From contig CADCEQ010000001.1 of the NCBI GenBank assembly GCA_902800435.1, forward strand, positions 164,374-228,373: a stretch of 64,000 nucleotides of DNA, read 5' to 3'. Under the pieces are notes generated by a model. The model had not been told where the DNA came from and made no database searches. It saw only the letters and a program-made list of their open reading frames with translations. The DNA comes from an uncultured Prevotellaceae bacterium. Its GTDB lineage: Bacteria > Bacteroidota > Bacteroidia > Bacteroidales > Bacteroidaceae. Below, piece after piece: positions 34,209-43,613 of this stretch. The translations under genes were made by a program, and so were the position numbers. Positions within the stretch are counted from its first letter, which is position 1, and each line of letters starts with the position of its first letter.

Positions 34209-35496
34209 TCAGCGTGGCACTGGTGCTGCCCGTGATGCGGACGCGGACGGTCTCGCCGATGTGGTGGTCGCCACGGTCGAAGACCACCATCTTGTTCTGC
34301 TCGGTGCGGCCGCAGAGCTGCTGGCGCGAGCGCTTGGAGAAACCCTCTACCAGGACGTCGAACTCGCGGCCCTCGTCCTTGCGGTTCTGCTGGGCCGAGA
34401 TTTCCGTCTGCAGCTGTATCAGCTCGTTCAGGCGGCGCAGCTTCACCTCCTCGGGCACGTCGTCGGGCAGGTGCTTCGAGGCGTAGGTGCCGGGGCGCTC
34501 AGAGTACTTGAACATGAAGGCGGAGTCGTAGCCCACCTCGCTCATCAGCGAGAGCGACAGTTGGTGGTCTTCCTCGGTCTCGGAGCAGTAGCCTACGAAG
34601 ATGTCGGTCGACAGGCCGCAGTCGGGAATGATGCGGCGTATGGCGCTGACGCGGTCGAGGTACCACTCGCGGGTATACTTGCGGTTCATCAGCTTCAGAA
34701 TGCGGTCGGAGCCCGACTGCACGGGCAGGTGGATATGCCGGCAGACGTTGGGCATGTCGGCAATCACCTGCAGCGTCTCGTCGCTCATGTCCTTGGGGTG
34801 CGAGGTGGTGAAGCGGATGCGCATGTCGGGCGCTTCCTCAGCTACGCGGCGCAGCAGGTAGGGGAAATCCCCCAGCGGGCTGCTATACGAATTGACGTTC
34901 TGTCCGAGCAGCGTCACCTCGCGGAAACCGCGGTCGCGCAGGTCGCGCACCTCTCTCAATATGCTCTCCACGTCGCGGCTGCGCTCTCGGCCACGGGTGT
35001 AAGGCACAATGCAGTAGTGGCAGAAATTGTTGCAGCCGCGCATGATGCTGACGAAGCCCCCGATCTTGTGGCCCAGACCGATGCGCTGGGGCACCACATC
35101 GCGATAGGTCTCGGTGGTCGACAGTTCAATGTTGATGGCCTTATGGCCGGTCTCGGCCTGCGCTATGAGGTCGGGCAGCGAGACATATGCATCGGGACCT
35201 GCCACGAGGTCGACACCGTGCTGCTCGAGCAGCTGTTCCTTCACGCGCTCGGCCATGCAGCCCAACACTCCGATAATTATGGGGCGTTGGCGCCGCAGGG
35301 CGTTCAGCGCCTCGAGGCGGCGGTAGATTTTCTGCTCGGCATTGTCGCGCACCGAGCAGGTGTTCAGGAAGACGGCGTCGGCCTGTGCGAGGTCGTCGGT
35401 CGTCTCGTAGCCTGCCATCTTCATGACCGAGGCAACCACCTCGGAGTCGGCTACGTTCATCTGGCAGCCGTAGGTCTCAATATACAGTTTCTTCAT
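34189..35496 (-). CDS. miaB: tRNA-2-methylthio-N6-isopentenyladenosine synthase (MiaB)
   Basis: A 435-residue radical-SAM methylthiotransferase that adds the methylthio group to i6A37 in tRNAs. It has the N-terminal UPF0004 domain (YIETYGCQMNVADSEVV and further cluster cysteines in LNTCSVRDNAEQ and LGCMAER), the radical-SAM CX3CX2C motif in GCNNFCHYCIVPYTRGRE, and a C-terminal TRAM domain. The start at 35496 matches the family N-terminus and lies after a -7 box; an in-frame extension to 35556 would precede it. The last six codons (MGALCP) and stop come from the 21-nt word array. Confidence 0.95.
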   Translation of the reverse strand: MKKLYIETYGCQMNVADSEVVASVMKMAGYETTDDLAQADAVFLNTCSVRDNAEQKIYRRLEALNALRRQRPIIIGVLGCMAERVKEQLLEQHGVDLVAGPDAYVSLPDLIAQAETGHKAINIELSTTETYRDVVPQRIGLGHKIGGFVSIMRGCNNFCHYCIVPYTRGRERSRDVESILREVRDLRDRGFREVTLLGQNVNSYSSPLGDFPYLLRRVAEEAPDMRIRFTTSHPKDMSDETLQVIADMPNVCRHIHLPVQSGSDRILKLMNRKYTREWYLDRVSAIRRIIPDCGLSTDIFVGYCSETEEDHQLSLSLMSEVGYDSAFMFKYSERPGTYASKHLPDDVPEEVKLRRLNELIQLQTEISAQQNRKDEGREFDVLVEGFSKRSRQQLCGRTEQNKMVVFDRGDHHIGETVRVRITGSTSATLMGALCP

Positions 35497-35514
35497 TCCA
35501 GTCGTTTTATTCTG

Positions 35515-35522
35515 CAAAAATA
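35515..35522 (-). promoter_or_regulatory. -7 promoter box of miaB
   Basis: TATTTTTG followed by CAG on the minus strand, 18 nt before the miaB start at 35496. It separates miaB from the upstream operon, whose last stop codon is followed by a run of nine G on that strand (35579-35587). Confidence 0.6.
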
Positions 35523-35586
35523 GGGAAAAAGGATGAAACAGCCAAACGATTTCCAACTTTTTTTCCTGCGGGCCAGCTCCCCCCCC

Positions 35587-36813
35587 CTATTTGGTCAGGC
35601 TTATCTGGCGGGTGTTGCCGTGCTTGTCGCTGACGGTGACGGTGTAGGTCTGGTTGGCAATGAAGGGGAAATGGGTGAAGTCGGCAACGGAGCGGATGGG
35701 GGTGTCGTCGACGGCGGTGATGACGTCGCCCTGACGGAAGCCCTGACGGTAGGGCTCGCTCTGCTCCCAGACGAGGCCGACGGTGGGGCGGCCCTGGCGG
35801 TCGGGGATGTAGTAGATGTCGGGCAGGCGGTTGTCGACCCAGCACTGGGTGCCGCCGTCGTCGTAGGGCTGGAACAGCAGGCGGCGTCGGCGCGGGTTGA
35901 TGATGACGGCGCCGTAGTCGAGGAGAGCGCTGCCAATGGCCGACGGTCCCTGGGCTGTCAGCGTGTGGACATTGCGGAAGGTAAAGTCGGCCCACTTCAA
36001 GGCGCGCAGACAGAGGGCGGCTACCTCGTCGGTGGTCTCCGTGCCGAAGTGGCTGATGCGCTGGCTGCCGTGGGTGCGGGCCTCGACCTGGGGCTCTATC
36101 TCGCCGGGGATATCGGCGATGGCGGCTTCGAAGCTTTGGCGCGAGAGGACGTAGAGCGAGCGGTCGCCGGTGTCGAAACGGGCCTCGTCGTTGTAGATGC
36201 CGAAGGGCGTAAGGGCGACGAAGGGCACGTGGCGGCGGAGGCGGTAGCGGGCCTCGAAGCCCGGCTCGCTGCTGAAGTGGCGGCGGCGGTCGGTCAGGAT
36301 GAGGCGGCGGTTGCGCGTGTCGATCTTGGCCAGCAGGCCCTTGTTGAAGATGTCGAAGCCGATGATGCCTTCGCAAGTGCTGTCCTTCGAGAGGCGGCTG
36401 AGGCGGTTGGCGTGGTAGCCGGTGATGGTGAGGCGGCCTATCTGGAGAGGGGGGAGGCGGAGGACTTCGGTGGAGCGGGCCTGGCCGGTGGCGTCGTGGG
36501 AGGTGATGGTGCCGACGGGCTGCGGCACCGCCGCAGCATAGCCGACAGAGGGGGCGGAGGCGGAAGAGGGGGCGAGGAGGGGGGAGTCGGTGAAAATGGC
36601 GCCCATGGAGGCGCCGGTGTCGAGGAGGAAGCGGTGGGGCTGGCCGTTAATGATGACGGGGAGGTAGATGCGGCCGTCGGCGACCTCGATGGTGACGGTA
36701 TCGGCGAAATTCTTGGGCGACAGCCGGAATTTCAGGTTGTAATAGTACTCCTGGGCACCAACGGCGGTGCCCAGGAGCATAAGCATCATGAGTATGGTCA
36801 GCCTACTGCGCAT
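35587..36813 (-). CDS. Exported retropepsin-like aspartic protease with PDZ domain
   Basis: A 408-residue protein with a signal peptide (1-20). The first half has the retropepsin active-site motif FLLDTGASMGAIF (about residues 58-70), followed by a second gag-polyprotein-aspartyl-protease-like region. A PDZ domain sits at about 315-390 (FRQGDVITAVDDTPIRSVAD). It is probably a periplasmic or surface protease; the substrate is unknown. A Ser/Ala/Pro-rich linker at 77-97 contains a 35-nt repeat shared with the GH98 gene. Its start overlaps the S46 peptidase gene by 11 nt. It is the last gene of the operon. Confidence 0.85.
   Translation of the reverse strand: MRSRLTILMMLMLLGTAVGAQEYYYNLKFRLSPKNFADTVTIEVADGRIYLPVIINGQPHRFLLDTGASMGAIFTDSPLLAPSSASAPSVGYAAAVPQPVGTITSHDATGQARSTEVLRLPPLQIGRLTITGYHANRLSRLSKDSTCEGIIGFDIFNKGLLAKIDTRNRRLILTDRRRHFSSEPGFEARYRLRRHVPFVALTPFGIYNDEARFDTGDRSLYVLSRQSFEAAIADIPGEIEPQVEARTHGSQRISHFGTETTDEVAALCLRALKWADFTFRNVHTLTAQGPSAIGSALLDYGAVIINPRRRRLLFQPYDDGGTQCWVDNRLPDIYYIPDRQGRPTVGLVWEQSEPYRQGFRQGDVITAVDDTPIRSVADFTHFPFIANQTYTVTVSDKHGNTRQISLTK
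36518..36552 (-). repeat. 35-nt coding repeat, copy 1 (in retropepsin gene)
   Basis: On the minus strand the unit reads through TCTGTCGGCTATGCTGCGGC and ends in GCCGCAGCC. It contains a 7-bp hairpin (CTGCGGC...GCCGCAG) and encodes PSVGYAAAVPQP. It matches 58292-58326 at 33 of 35 positions, in the same reading frame. Confidence 0.85.
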
Positions 36814-38881
36814 TGATTTCGCGGATAAGGCGGTCGGCGTGTCCCCACTTGTCCATCATATAGAGAACGTAGCGGATGTCGACGCCGATGCAGCGTGCCA
36901 GCTGCGAGTCGAAGAAGATGTCGCTGGAGAGGCTGTCCCAGTTGCCGTCGAAGGCGAGGCCGATGAGCCGGTTCTTGCCGTCGAACATCGGCGAGCCGCT
37001 GTTGCCGCCGGTGATGTCGTTGGTGGTGAGGAAGCAGAGGGGCATGTCGCCGGCCTGCTGCATGAGGTCAATCATCTCGGGCTCTACCTTATAGTCTTCG
37101 ACGGTGTCGCCCGTCTTCATCTTTGCCACCATGCTCGGGGCTGTGGTGCGGTAGCCGGAGCGCCAGTTGCCGAGGCGGTACTCCTTGACCTGTCCGTACG
37201 AGAGTCGCATGGTGAAGTTGGCATCGCTATAGTGGGGCATGTCCTCCTCCATGCGCAGCTTGGCGGCACAGAGGTAGCGCTCCTGCTGGTTGATGGTGTC
37301 GCGCACGGTGCCGAACTCCTTGCGCAGTTCGGCATAGAGCTCCGTCAGGTCGAGGCCGAACTTCACGCCGGGGTCCTTGTAGAACGACTTCTTGTTCGGG
37401 TAGAGGCGCTTGCCCTTCTTCATCAGGCGCGACTTCGAGTAGAGGAAGTCGGCATACTTCTGGCAGTCGCCGCCGAAGCGCTCGTCGATGGTCTTGTAGA
37501 ATTCGGGCAGGTAGCGCTCGTCGGTCACCTTCTCGCGGTAGTTGCGGAGCAGTGTGCCGAGCGTCTCGCGGTCGGTGTCGTAGTCCCAGGTGTCGCTGTT
37601 GTCCTTGATGTTGATATGCTGCCGGCGGCCGTGGCCCACGGGGTTGGCACCGTTATGAATGAGCATGGCGCGGCGCGACAGCTCGTCAGTGCGGCCGAAG
37701 GTCTCGCCGAAGTACATATAGGCCTTGCTGGTGGCGAGCCGCTTGGCGTAGAAGCGCTCCATCTGGGGGAAGTCGAGCTGGCCCTTGAACAGGCCGGTGG
37801 AGTCCTGCCACTGGCGGATGAGCCCCTCGAACTGCTCCTTCTGGCCGATGAGGCCGATGGAGTCGATACACTTGTTCATGCCGATGGAGTTCTTCCAGTA
37901 GTTGCTGGACTGGGCATACTTCGAGTCGTACTTGATGCGGACGGCCTCCGACTGGTCCATGTGGCGCTTCATCACCTCCTGCTTCACGCCGCGCACCTGG
38001 GCGCGGATGGCGTTCTCCTCATAGCGCTCGCGGATGCCGTAGCTGCTGAGGTAGCGCGAGGTGGAGCCGGGGTAGCCCATCGTCATCGAGAAGTCGCCCT
38101 CCTTGTAGCCATCGGCCGAGACGCGGGCCCAGTGCTGCGGGTGGTAGGGCACGTTGTCCTTTGAGTAGGCTGCCGGACCGTTGGTCTTCGGGTCGGCATA
38201 GATGCGGAAGACGGAGAAGTCGCACGTCTGGCGCGGCCACATCCAGTTGTCGGTCTCGCCGCCGAACTTACCCATCGACTTGGGGATGGCGAAGACCAGG
38301 CGCAGGTCGCGGAAGTCGCGGTAGGTGGTGGCGAAGTAGCGGTTGCCCTCGTAGAAGGGCTTCAGCTCCAAGTGCAGCGTGGAGTCCTGCTCTCGGACGG
38401 CCTTCGACATGGCGTTCTCAATGCTGTCGAGGAACTCTGCACGGCGGTCCTTCGCCATCTTATCGAAACCCTGCTCCAAGAGCTGGTCGGTGACGTCTTT
38501 CTGCTCGACCATGAACGAGACGAACATATCCTTGTTGGGCAGCTCCTCGTCGTAGCTCTTGGCAATGAAGCCGTTGAGCATATAGTCGTGCTCGACGGTG
38601 GAGTGCGAGCGGATGGACTCGAAGCCGCAGTGGTGGTTGGTGAAGACGAGACCGTCGGGCGAGACGACCACGCCCGAGCAGTAGCCCGAAAAGTTGACGA
38701 CGGCCTTCATGATGGCGTCGTCGGCCTGGTAGAGTTTGTCGTAGGGGAGCTGGTAACCCTCCAAGCGCATCTTCTCGTAGACGGCGTTGGGCAGGTTGTA
38801 GAGCGTCCACATGCCTTCGTCGGCACGGGCGCCAAGGACTGCCATACAGGCAAATGTCAGAATAATGCTTTTTGTTTTCAT
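36803..38881 (-). CDS. S46 family dipeptidyl-peptidase (DPP7-like)
   Basis: A 692-residue exported serine exopeptidase that releases dipeptides from oligopeptides, typical of protein-fermenting Bacteroidales. The catalytic His is in GLVFTNHHCGFESIRSHST, the Asp in TDNWMWPRQTCDFSVFRIYA, and the Ser is Ser628 in GGNSGSPMFDG. The residue 18 positions after the serine, which sets P1 preference (Gly in DPP7, Arg in DPP11), is glycine (FDGNW). A DPP7-like preference for hydrophobic P1 residues is therefore expected. A signal peptide is present (1-20). It overlaps the retropepsin gene and follows the CotH gene by 13 bp. Confidence 0.92.
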   Translation of the reverse strand: MKTKSIILTFACMAVLGARADEGMWTLYNLPNAVYEKMRLEGYQLPYDKLYQADDAIMKAVVNFSGYCSGVVVSPDGLVFTNHHCGFESIRSHSTVEHDYMLNGFIAKSYDEELPNKDMFVSFMVEQKDVTDQLLEQGFDKMAKDRRAEFLDSIENAMSKAVREQDSTLHLELKPFYEGNRYFATTYRDFRDLRLVFAIPKSMGKFGGETDNWMWPRQTCDFSVFRIYADPKTNGPAAYSKDNVPYHPQHWARVSADGYKEGDFSMTMGYPGSTSRYLSSYGIRERYEENAIRAQVRGVKQEVMKRHMDQSEAVRIKYDSKYAQSSNYWKNSIGMNKCIDSIGLIGQKEQFEGLIRQWQDSTGLFKGQLDFPQMERFYAKRLATSKAYMYFGETFGRTDELSRRAMLIHNGANPVGHGRRQHINIKDNSDTWDYDTDRETLGTLLRNYREKVTDERYLPEFYKTIDERFGGDCQKYADFLYSKSRLMKKGKRLYPNKKSFYKDPGVKFGLDLTELYAELRKEFGTVRDTINQQERYLCAAKLRMEEDMPHYSDANFTMRLSYGQVKEYRLGNWRSGYRTTAPSMVAKMKTGDTVEDYKVEPEMIDLMQQAGDMPLCFLTTNDITGGNSGSPMFDGKNRLIGLAFDGNWDSLSSDIFFDSQLARCIGVDIRYVLYMMDKWGHADRLIREINAQ

Positions 38882-38894
38882 TGATGGTATGTGT

Positions 38895-41800
38895 TTATTT
38901 CTTTATGAACTTACGTCCGTTCTGGATGTAGATGCCGGGCCGCAGGTTGCCCTCGACGGCCTGGCCCTTCAGGTTGTAAATCTGCGGCGTGGAGCCATGC
39001 CGGGCCATTACCTCTCGGATACCGTCGACAACGGGCTGCCCAACTGCCTCAGAATAGCTGCCCGCGAGGTTGGGCTTGCCGATGGTGGGCACGTTCATCG
39101 TGACCACGTCTCGGCTACCGTCAGGATAGCGGCCTACGGTCTCGTCGCCCTTCATCGGCGAGTAGCTGATGCGATCGGTCCAGCTGCCGTCGGCCGCCGT
39201 GAGCAGTACGGTGCCGCCCTCGGCAGCCAGCTTGAACGGTGCGTGCTGCTGTGACTGCGGTTCCAGCTTGTCGCACCAGACGATGAGGTAGCCGTGGGCA
39301 GGAATTACAGCAGCCGTTATCTGGTACTTTTGGGGGTTCTCCGGGTCGTCGCTCAGGTACATGCCCCTCACGTCGACGGGCTTGTCGGTGGTGTTGAAGA
39401 GTTCCACCCAGTCGCTGCGCTTGAAGAACTCGTTGACAAAGACAGTGTTGGCGGCACTCACCTCATTGATACACACGGGCTTGAAGCCCTGGGCCCTGCG
39501 CTCAGCGTCGGTCAGCGGCGTGAAGCAGGCCGTCAGTGTAAACTTGCCTTCGTCGGCCAAGTCGACGACCGGGTCTGTCAGGATGTCGTCGTCGGTGTTG
39601 GTGCCAATGGACGTCAGCAACTCGCAATCCCAATACAGGTCGCTGGAGGTGTAGCTGGTGTTGTGAACCTCGACGGCGATGATGTTGGTGCCTTTGACGA
39701 AGAGCGCCGGATTCAGGTCGAGCGTGCCTGTCATGGGCGCATCGCCGGCGTATGTGGTGGAGAAGGTATCGTAGCGGACGGTGCCTCCTGGCATATTGAC
39801 GCGGCCTGCCTCACGATTGTTGACCCAGACGACACAGCCGTCGTCAACCTGGTAGTTGAGCTGGAAGAGGTCGCCGCTCTTCGGCGCGGCATCGAGGATG
39901 AACGCCTTGCGGAAATAGGTGGTGGGACGCTTGCGGTCAGGGTCGGAGCCGAAGCTGACGGTGGTTTTCACGCCACTCATCTTATAGCCCAAGGGGGCAG
40001 TCCCCGAGCCCCACGAAGACTCGTTGAAACCGATGGTCTGCCAGCCGATGGCACCCTCGCCGGCAGCGTAGTAGCGCCAGCTGTCGCCGTAGCCGAACAC
40101 CTGGACAAAAGCGCCTGACGACTTACGCCAGCCCGTGAAGGTGTAGCCCGCCGGCGCCTTGGCCTCTAAGCGGACGGGGGCGTAGAGCTTACCGTTGAAG
40201 GCAGCGTATGGCACGTTGATGGCGTTGATGAAGATGTTGGCGCCCTCGGTGTCGGCACCAGCCTGCAAACTCAACTTCTTAGCACCGCTGAGCTGCATGG
40301 GCTTGTACTGCTGCAGCTGACTAAGCGCCACGTCGAGGCGGGTGGCCAGCTTGCTCTTGATGCTGTTGGCGGTGCCGTCGGGATTTCTGTTGTCAAGCTG
40401 TTGCATCGGGCGCATGGCATCGGCCAGTTCGTCGACGATGGCCGAGGCGCGGTTCTTCTCGAAGACGCTGCCCGCCATGATGCAGAACGTGTCGATGAAC
40501 TTACGGCGATACTCGTCGTGCTTGAGTAGGTTCTTGAACAGGTGGACCATCTTGACCCAATCGTAGTCGTCGATTGAGGAGATGGTGTGTCCCCACGCGT
40601 TGAAGGGCTGGTCGAGGTCAAAGAGAATGAAGCGGAAGCGCCCGTTCTGCTGACTGCGGTAGGCCTTGACATTATTGTTGGGCCAGTCGTCGTTGCCAAG
40701 GAACAGCTCGGCGGCCATGTAGTTGGTGAACTCGTCGATGTCGAGCAGCGTCTTGATCTCGTCGTAGACGCCCTCGTCATTGATTCTCTCGCCCAGGTCG
40801 CACAGGCGGTTGTAGGCGGCACTGGTGCCGTTGCGGAACTTGTCGTTCTCGAACATGTCGATTTCCTCGTCGTCGTAGCCGTAGTTGGCATAGACGAACT
40901 TGTCGTTGTTAGGCTCGCGCAGGTTCAGCACGCCCTTGAAACGGCCGTTGATGTACTCCGCCACCTGGACGGTGCTCTGCACGTCGAGGTCGATGCCCGA
41001 CCGCTGGACAATGGTGGTCAGGGCCGGGTCCATGAAGCGCGAGTAGGAGTCGTTACCGCCGTTGCGCACCAGCAAGGCCTTGCTGCGGATGTTGGGTTTC
41101 TGAGGGAAGAAGGCGTAATCGAGGTGGTTCTGGCCGTCGAAAATCTTGTTAGACTTCAGCTTCATCGAGCGGGGACTGCTCATGCGCGACCAGCCGCCAG
41201 AGACGCTGATGTTCACGTCCTGATTGAACAGCATCCCGTCGGTCGGGCTGATATAGCTGAAGTTCACGGGGCGGTCCCACGGCTGGTTCCAGTTGACGGG
41301 GTCGTCGCGGCCGTTGCCGGCTATGCCGTTCTGGCCCTCGACGTCGATGCCCCACATCGGGTCGGTGAAGTAGCGCTCGTCGCCGACGATGGAGATGACG
41401 GGAATGGTGTACTGACTGGTGGTGCGGATATAGCAGCGGGTGACGGGCACGCTGGGCATGTAGCCGTCGCGGAACAGGCGGAACACGTAGTTCGTCGTAG
41501 CGCTGACGGTGAACTTCCCGTCAGAGCTCTTCCGGGCCGTGCCTGCCGATGTGGCCGTCGGCACGCTGCCGTCGGTGGTGTACATCAGCGTGGTGCCCTT
41601 GGGGATGTCGACCTTGACGGTGAGCGTGCCCGTGAAGAGCCGACTGCCCTCGCTGACCTCGGGCGCATCGAGCCGCTTATCGGCAAAGACCGACGTCGCG
41701 TTGGTGGCTCCGGGCGTGGCATTGGCGGTCCAGCCCCAGTCGTCGCCGCCGTCTGTCTTGCGGGCCCAGGCGGTGCGGCTCAGGGCTTCGGGGTACGACG

Positions 41801-42140
41801 CGCTGGTGACGACCTGCCCGCTGCGGTCGCTGAGGAAGATGATGCCGCCGTCGCAGTCGAGCTTGAAAGGCGCCTGGTTGGTGAGGATTTCGTCGGACCC
41901 TAACCACACCACGCGAAAACCCTTGGCGGGAACGGAGCCGACGTTATTGGGCATCTGCCAGCGCTTCAGGTTGTCGGCATCGTCGCTGAGGTACATACCC
42001 GACAGGTCGATGGCCTGGCTGGTCGGATTATACAGCTCTATCCAGCTGTCGAAGTTATAAGCCGGACTCATCACCGAGCCGGCGTTCGACGCCATCAGCT
42101 CGTTAATGACGAGTGCGATGCTTAGGATGCTTGACAACAT
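38895..42140 (-). CDS. CotH-like protein with two lamin-tail domains
   Basis: A 1081-residue secreted protein. It starts with a hydrophobic leader and a lamin-tail domain (INELMASNAGSV, SWIELYNPTSQAIDLSGMYL, in part). A chitobiase-type beta domain follows (GTTLMYTTDGSVPT), then a CotH kinase-like domain (about 260-600, with FRFILFDLDQPFNAWG). A beta-sandwich region comes next, and a second lamin-tail domain (ICINEVSAAN-like, SDWVELFNTTDKPVDVRG) lies near 910-1020. The end (IYNLKGQAVEGNLRPGIYI) resembles the short C-terminal domains of Bacteroidetes secreted proteins. CotH proteins phosphorylate spore coat protein in Bacillus; the role here is unknown. Confidence 0.85.
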   Translation of the reverse strand: MLSSILSIALVINELMASNAGSVMSPAYNFDSWIELYNPTSQAIDLSGMYLSDDADNLKRWQMPNNVGSVPAKGFRVVWLGSDEILTNQAPFKLDCDGGIIFLSDRSGQVVTSASYPEALSRTAWARKTDGGDDWGWTANATPGATNATSVFADKRLDAPEVSEGSRLFTGTLTVKVDIPKGTTLMYTTDGSVPTATSAGTARKSSDGKFTVSATTNYVFRLFRDGYMPSVPVTRCYIRTTSQYTIPVISIVGDERYFTDPMWGIDVEGQNGIAGNGRDDPVNWNQPWDRPVNFSYISPTDGMLFNQDVNISVSGGWSRMSSPRSMKLKSNKIFDGQNHLDYAFFPQKPNIRSKALLVRNGGNDSYSRFMDPALTTIVQRSGIDLDVQSTVQVAEYINGRFKGVLNLREPNNDKFVYANYGYDDEEIDMFENDKFRNGTSAAYNRLCDLGERINDEGVYDEIKTLLDIDEFTNYMAAELFLGNDDWPNNNVKAYRSQQNGRFRFILFDLDQPFNAWGHTISSIDDYDWVKMVHLFKNLLKHDEYRRKFIDTFCIMAGSVFEKNRASAIVDELADAMRPMQQLDNRNPDGTANSIKSKLATRLDVALSQLQQYKPMQLSGAKKLSLQAGADTEGANIFINAINVPYAAFNGKLYAPVRLEAKAPAGYTFTGWRKSSGAFVQVFGYGDSWRYYAAGEGAIGWQTIGFNESSWGSGTAPLGYKMSGVKTTVSFGSDPDRKRPTTYFRKAFILDAAPKSGDLFQLNYQVDDGCVVWVNNREAGRVNMPGGTVRYDTFSTTYAGDAPMTGTLDLNPALFVKGTNIIAVEVHNTSYTSSDLYWDCELLTSIGTNTDDDILTDPVVDLADEGKFTLTACFTPLTDAERRAQGFKPVCINEVSAANTVFVNEFFKRSDWVELFNTTDKPVDVRGMYLSDDPENPQKYQITAAVIPAHGYLIVWCDKLEPQSQQHAPFKLAAEGGTVLLTAADGSWTDRISYSPMKGDETVGRYPDGSRDVVTMNVPTIGKPNLAGSYSEAVGQPVVDGIREVMARHGSTPQIYNLKGQAVEGNLRPGIYIQNGRKFIKK

Positions 42141-42155
42141 AGGCGGCAGAAGCGA

Positions 42156-43610
42156 TTACTTGTTTTTCCGGAAGTAACGGCCGACGACGGGCAGGCTGCT
42201 GAGCGGCAGGTCGCGCTTGACAATCACGGCGAGGAAGGCGACGATGAGCACGGTATTGACGGCGAGTGCTCCCCATTCGGGGAGGCGGCTGCCCGTGAAG
42301 TACATGACGCAGAAGGCACAGGCCGCAGCCAGCACGTAGACCGCGATGTCCTTCATGGGATAGGGAATGGGATTCTTCTGCTGACCGACGATGTAGCTCA
42401 GCACCATCGCCGTGCCGTAGCCAGCCACACCGCCCCAAGCGCAGGCCCAGTAGCCGTACTCCGGGATGAACAGGATGTTGACCAGGAAGAGCACGGCGCA
42501 GCCGGCCAGCGAGAACCATGCGCCGTAGATGGTCTTGTCGATGAGCTTGTACCAGAACGACAGGTTGAAGTAGACACCCATCATAATCTCGGCCACCATG
42601 ACGATGGGCACCACGCCAAGACCCTCGCGATAGTCCTCGCCTATGATATACTGCAGCAGGGGCATCCAACCGACGACGCAGAGGAAGGCCAGCAGCGTGA
42701 AGATGAGGAAGTACTTCATGGCCGAGGCGTAGTACTCGGTCTTGTCGGCATCCTTGTTCTTGGCAAAGACGATGGGCTCGTAGGCAAAGCGGAAGGCCTG
42801 GGTAATCATGGCCATGATCATGGCTATCTTCACGCAGCCGCCATAGACGCCCAGCTGCACGTTGGCCTCAGCCTCGTCGGGATAGACCAGCGGGAACAGA
42901 ATCTTGTCGGCCACCTGGTTGAGGATGCCGGCAATGCCGAGGATGAGAATGGGCCACGAATAGCTGAGCATCTGCCGCAGCAACTGGCCGTCGAAGCGCC
43001 AGCGGATGCGGAAGAGGTCGGGGATGAAGAACAACGTGATAAAGGCGGTACACAGCAGGTTGATGAAGAAGACGTAGAACACGGAGGTCTTGCCCAACCA
43101 GACGAAGTAGAGCAGGTTAAGCCCGATGTTCAGGAAGATGAAGAGCAGCTTCAGCGAGGCAAAGCGGATGGGCCGCTTCTGGAAGCGCAGGTAGCTGAAG
43201 GGTATGGCCTGCAGTGCATCGAGGGCCACGACGACGGCCATCATCGTCAGGTAGTCAGGATGTTCGGCGTAGCCAAGAGCCGTGCTGATGGGCGTGATAA
43301 ATCCGAAGACCAACAGCAGGAACAGTGCCGTGAGCGCCCCGACGACGGCCATCACGGTCGTGAAGACGGTGTCGGGCTTGGCCTTCTCGTCGTTGGCAAA
43401 GCGGAACAGCGTTGTCTCCATGCCGAACGTCAGCAGCACGAGGATGAGCGCCGTGTAGGCATAGACGTTGGTGCTGATGCCGTAGTCGCCCGACTCCTTG
43501 GGCATGTAGTGGGTATAGAGCGGCACGAGCAGGTAGTTGAGGAACCTGCCGACGATGCTCGAGAGACCGTAGATGGCCGTGTCCTTGGCGAGGGATTTCA
43601 GATTTGCCAT
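42156..43610 (-). CDS. Polysaccharide flippase (Wzx/MATE-like)
   Basis: A 484-residue inner-membrane protein with about 14 hydrophobic segments, belonging to the MOP superfamily. It begins LKSLAKDTAIYGLSSIVGRF, a typical start for Wzx-type O-antigen or lipid-linked oligosaccharide flippases in Bacteroidales. It probably moves an undecaprenyl-linked glycan across the inner membrane, yet no glycan biosynthesis cluster surrounds it. It lies 3 bp after the SpmAB gene and 15 bp before the CotH gene. Confidence 0.9.
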   Translation of the reverse strand: MANLKSLAKDTAIYGLSSIVGRFLNYLLVPLYTHYMPKESGDYGISTNVYAYTALILVLLTFGMETTLFRFANDEKAKPDTVFTTVMAVVGALTALFLLLVFGFITPISTALGYAEHPDYLTMMAVVVALDALQAIPFSYLRFQKRPIRFASLKLLFIFLNIGLNLLYFVWLGKTSVFYVFFINLLCTAFITLFFIPDLFRIRWRFDGQLLRQMLSYSWPILILGIAGILNQVADKILFPLVYPDEAEANVQLGVYGGCVKIAMIMAMITQAFRFAYEPIVFAKNKDADKTEYYASAMKYFLIFTLLAFLCVVGWMPLLQYIIGEDYREGLGVVPIVMVAEIMMGVYFNLSFWYKLIDKTIYGAWFSLAGCAVLFLVNILFIPEYGYWACAWGGVAGYGTAMVLSYIVGQQKNPIPYPMKDIAVYVLAAACAFCVMYFTGSRLPEWGALAVNTVLIVAFLAVIVKRDLPLSSLPVVGRYFRKNK

Positions 43611-43613
43611 AGT

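Noticed and set aside
34261..35523. Open frame of 420 codons on the plus strand
   Set aside because: Antisense to miaB, which has both cluster motifs; no domain seen.
36545..36595. G-quadruplex in the retropepsin gene
   Set aside because: The G-rich strand has long G runs, but only three within a suitable distance, so a standard four-run motif is not present.
40587..41903. Open frame of 438 codons on the plus strand
   Set aside because: Antisense to the CotH/lamin-tail gene; composition typical of a shadow frame.
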